This document shows, piece by piece, positions 43,176 to 45,104 of a stretch of DNA of 45,104 nucleotides (position 1 is its first letter; each line of letters starts with the position of its first letter). A program made the translations under genes and the position numbers. The notes beneath the pieces are model-generated. The model was not told where the DNA came from. It saw only the letters and a program-made list of their open reading frames with translations, and searched no databases. The DNA is from Morganella morganii. Its GTDB lineage: Bacteria > Pseudomonadota > Gammaproteobacteria > Enterobacterales > Enterobacteriaceae. The stretch is taken from contig NZ_NRQY01000001.1 of assembly GCF_003996855.1 (NCBI RefSeq), forward strand, positions 296,259-341,362, written 5' to 3'.

Positions 43176-44000
43176 ATGAGCGATAAAAAGTATGATCCGA
43201 CAATGAGCGGCTATCTCGGGGATATTCTGAGCGGTAAAGCAAAAATCAATGAGCTTCGGCCTCAGCATGAGTTCTTTGATGCTATCGGGCTGGAGAAGCA
43301 GTTACGGGACAATGAACGTGTCATTGTTTTATTGACTCTGAAAGAAGCCGCAGGAATTTTGGAGGATTTGAAAAATAACGTCAGATCCTATATCCGCGAT
43401 GCATACTCTTTGACCAGTTCCTATATTGGCAATATCCGTGAAGGGTTCTCTGTAGCAGAGCTATTGCGTGAGTTTAATTTTAAATTTGGTATTACGGCAA
43501 CAGAGTATATTGCAGCGAACGGTAGTGTTATGATTAAACTCAGCGGCTATGCCGGACTGCGGCACAGGCTAAACGCCACTACTTTTCTTGCTAATAATAG
43601 TAAAATAATTGGCATGGGTATAGGTCAGCGCGGACTGAATGCCGCAACCATTGATGGTATGCGTTATACCTTTATCGCCGCAGCGGGATTCCGTGTGTTA
43701 CAGCTTATCTTCCAGAAAGATTACGACTTGTATAATTTTATCGGGGATATCACGATGGATGTTGCTAAGCTGGGTGTAGCTTCGTTTGCGGCATGGGGAA
43801 TAGGAAGTACTATATTGGTTTTTGCCAGCGTAGTTAGCCCTCTATTGCTTGCTGTTGGTGTCTTTGTTATAGGTCTTGGGGCAACATATATTTTAAACGC
43901 AATTGACGATCACTTTCACCTGAGTGAAAAAATTATAGCTAAAATGAGAGAAGTAAAAAATCTACCTGAAATAGATAAATATTGGAAGGGAAACAGATGA
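43176..44000 (+). CDS. Protein of unknown function with C-terminal membrane segments
   Basis: 274 residues from ATG 43176; GAGGGAG lies five bases upstream, so it is preferred over a TTG at 43155. N-terminal half is charged (LRPQHEFFDAIGLEKQLRDNERVIVLLTLKEAAGILEDL). A basic middle (YAGLRHRLNATTFLANN) follows. The last 80 residues hold two hydrophobic segments (VAKLGVASFAAWGIGSTILVF and VVSPLLLAVGVFVIGLGATYIL), then a charged end. This layout recalls pore-forming or inner-membrane toxins, but I have no firm family match. The next gene overlaps its end. Confidence 0.6.
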   Translation: MSDKKYDPTMSGYLGDILSGKAKINELRPQHEFFDAIGLEKQLRDNERVIVLLTLKEAAGILEDLKNNVRSYIRDAYSLTSSYIGNIREGFSVAELLREFNFKFGITATEYIAANGSVMIKLSGYAGLRHRLNATTFLANNSKIIGMGIGQRGLNAATIDGMRYTFIAAAGFRVLQLIFQKDYDLYNFIGDITMDVAKLGVASFAAWGIGSTILVFASVVSPLLLAVGVFVIGLGATYILNAIDDHFHLSEKIIAKMREVKNLPEIDKYWKGNR

Positions 44001-44429
44001 CAAAAAAAAATTCTATTCTCACTGTTTATTTTATTGGTCGCTGGTTGTGTTCTGTTTATTATTTTTCTGTACAGTTTTTTTTCTATAGTTGACATTATAA
44101 ATAAAAAACAAACAATATCATTGTCATATGCTACAGTGGTTTGTTTGATTTTTCCTGTACTGAGTTATTTACTGATAGACCTTAGCATCAGGGGCACATA
44201 TTTATTTTTTAAAGAAGGAAAAAAAACACAAAAGACTTACAAGGTATGCGGGGTTATTATTGCATCGTGGTTAATCATATCTATTCCAGTATTGCTTGGT
44301 CTTAGTTTTTATTTAACCTCAAATGGCTATCAAAAATGTCCACCTAAGAATCTTTTTACTAGCTACTATACTGTTGATGCTTCTTTATGTTCAGACCCAT
44401 TTTATGATGAAAGAATAGGTTCAAAATAA
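43997..44429 (+). pseudogene. Membrane protein gene frameshifted in an A9 tract
   Basis: ATG 43997 reads MTKKN and goes off frame in nine consecutive A; it stops after about 30 codons. One A fewer gives MTKKILFSLFILLVAGCVLF, which joins the long open frame ending at 44429 (two to three membrane helices, then YQKCPPKNLFTSYYTVDASLC with a Cys pair). The upstream gene overlaps by ATGA, so the two form a translation-coupled pair, as for toxin and immunity proteins; that role is inferred. It could be slippage-controlled, broken, or misread at the A9. Confidence 0.5.
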
Positions 44430-44574
44430 TTTGATAAGTATAATGCCGGCAGGTGAATACAGACAGTAAGAATTTGTTATTCATCACACTTGCATTTTGT
44501 CCGGAATGGCCTTATTATTTCTCAATAGTGGGATTTCTATACATATCCACACTACACAAATTCTAAACCTCGTA

Positions 44575-44592
44575 CTTGCGGGGTTTTTTTAT
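44575..44592 (+). terminator. Intrinsic terminator-like hairpin
   Basis: CCTCG pairs with CGGGG (one G-T pair) around TACTTG, followed by seven T. Confidence 0.5.
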
Positions 44593-44772
44593 GCCTGAAA
44601 TACCCTGTATGTTTGTTATACCCCTTTGTAGCTCGACACTGCACTGGGGCGTTTCTATATCTAGTGCATTCTCTCTCACATGAACATAGCTATCGCAGTC
44701 GCGGAGCTTTTATATCTGAAATAAAAAGGTGAGGAATATCACCTTTGACTATTCTCATGCTGTGAAATGGGC

Positions 44773-44804
44773 GGCTGGCGGGTGTTGGAAGCACCTTCCC
44801 AGCC
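44773..44804 (+). ncRNA. Possible structured leader or small RNA element
   Basis: GGCTGG pairs with CCAGCC, enclosing GGTG ... CACC around TTGGAAG, a two-part stem-loop. It lies 93 bases upstream of the methyltransferase start in DNA that reads like a prophage leader. Family unknown. Confidence 0.3.
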
Positions 44805-44896
44805 ATTCACCCGTTTGCGAGATCACGGATAAACCAAGGCCCACTGCTTATGTGCACAAAGCAAAGGGAGCTTAACAAAAAAGGTTACCCGGATCT

Positions 44897-45103
44897 ATGA
44901 AAAATACTGTTGATTTAAACAGTATTAATTTAATCAACGACGACTCACTCAGCTATATCAAAACCCTTTCGGACAATTGCATTGATTTAATCGCGACAGA
45001 CCCGCCGTATTTTCAGGTAAAAACATGTGCCTGGGATAACCAGTGGCTGGATGTTTCTGCTTACCTGTCCTGGCTGGACGAAATGCTGGCTGAGTTCTGG
45101 TAA
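44897..45103 (+). pseudogene. N-terminal part of a phage-type DNA adenine methyltransferase
   Basis: 68 residues (MKNTVDLNSINLINDDSLSY, IDLIATDPPYFQVK, WLDEMLAEFW) match the start of a phage site-specific DNA methyltransferase, including the catalytic DPPY motif (TDPPY near residue 36). Full-length members are several hundred residues. A TAA ends the frame at 45101-45103, just where relatives continue with RVLKP. The window ends one base later, so I cannot tell whether the gene resumes in another frame. Confidence 0.65.
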
Positions 45104-45104
45104 T

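Larger units (their letters stand above)
44430..44896. other. Structured non-coding stretch before the prophage methyltransferase
   Basis: About 470 bases without a gene. It contains a terminator-like hairpin (CCTCG...CGGGG, then seven T, 44575-44592), a short hairpin AAGGTGA...TCACCTT near 44726, and the larger stem-loop at 44773-44804. Such leaders occur behind Q in lambdoid phages. No long ORF. Confidence 0.5.

Noticed and set aside
13421..44000. General homopolymer sequencing error as the sole cause of the frameshifts
   Set aside because: The long core genes and the radical SAM genes contain many homopolymers but no breaks. Breaks are confined to accessory and phage genes. Single cases such as the A9 tract could still be errors.

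Overview
The window looks like a chromosomal segment of a member of the Enterobacterales. The proteins most resemble Enterobacteriaceae/Morganellaceae families, and the order uvrY-uvrC-pgsA-tRNA-Gly-tRNA-Cys-tRNA-Leu is the one known from E. coli. Base composition is about 50% GC in core genes. A Morganella-like organism is my best guess, but that is an inference and not a measurement.

Layout. 1-4.0 kb: a ferrous-iron uptake operon in an unusual split form (P19-type protein, stand-alone cupredoxin, FTR1 permease, M75-only EfeO, EfeB peroxidase), with a UcpA-like dehydrogenase converging on it. 4.8-6.1 kb: a long AT-rich leader with a good CRP-type site. 6.1-8.5 kb: tdcB-tdcC for anaerobic threonine use. 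8.6-12.8 kb: a nitroreductase, a UvrY homologue that has lost its acidic pocket, uvrC and pgsA. 12.9-13.2 kb: three tRNA genes.

13.2-21.3 kb is an accessory island behind the tRNA genes. It begins with a row of broken small genes and an IS3-type end fragment. A Zn-ribbon protein follows, then two probably copper-regulated genes. Next is a complete but strongly reduced type I-F CRISPR effector operon (csy1-csy2-csy3-csy4) with no cas1 and no cas2/3. Cas8f stops where the Cas3-recruiting helical bundle should begin. Cas5f carries a frameshift in an A-tract. Cas6f keeps its catalytic His29 but lacks the arginine-rich segment. One single I-F repeat lies 4 bases after the csy4 stop. This is the most unusual system in the window.

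21.7-34.9 kb is a dense biosynthetic cluster of two convergent arms. The plus arm has translationally coupled genes: an acyltransferase-like protein, a GH3 ligase, cobalamin-type radical SAM enzymes, a GNAT protein, two more radical SAM enzymes and a PAP2 phosphatase, followed by an NTF2-like gene broken by an amber codon. The minus arm has a decayed O-methyltransferase, a fifth radical SAM enzyme and a membrane desaturase. The enzyme set suggests a modified lipid or lipid-like amide; the product is unknown. A 107-base palindromic repeat element sits between the arms.

35.0-42.1 kb returns to mostly housekeeping content: ydeE, an unknown gene, rcnR/rcnA with a clear RcnR operator, a cold-shock protein, a methyltransferase, a DedA protein without a normal start codon, a DUF1345 protein and a TSUP transporter. 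42.2-45.1 kb is the edge of a decayed lambdoid prophage: a cold-shock-domain protein, the C-terminal remnant of antiterminator Q, two unknown genes and the start of an adenine methyltransferase.
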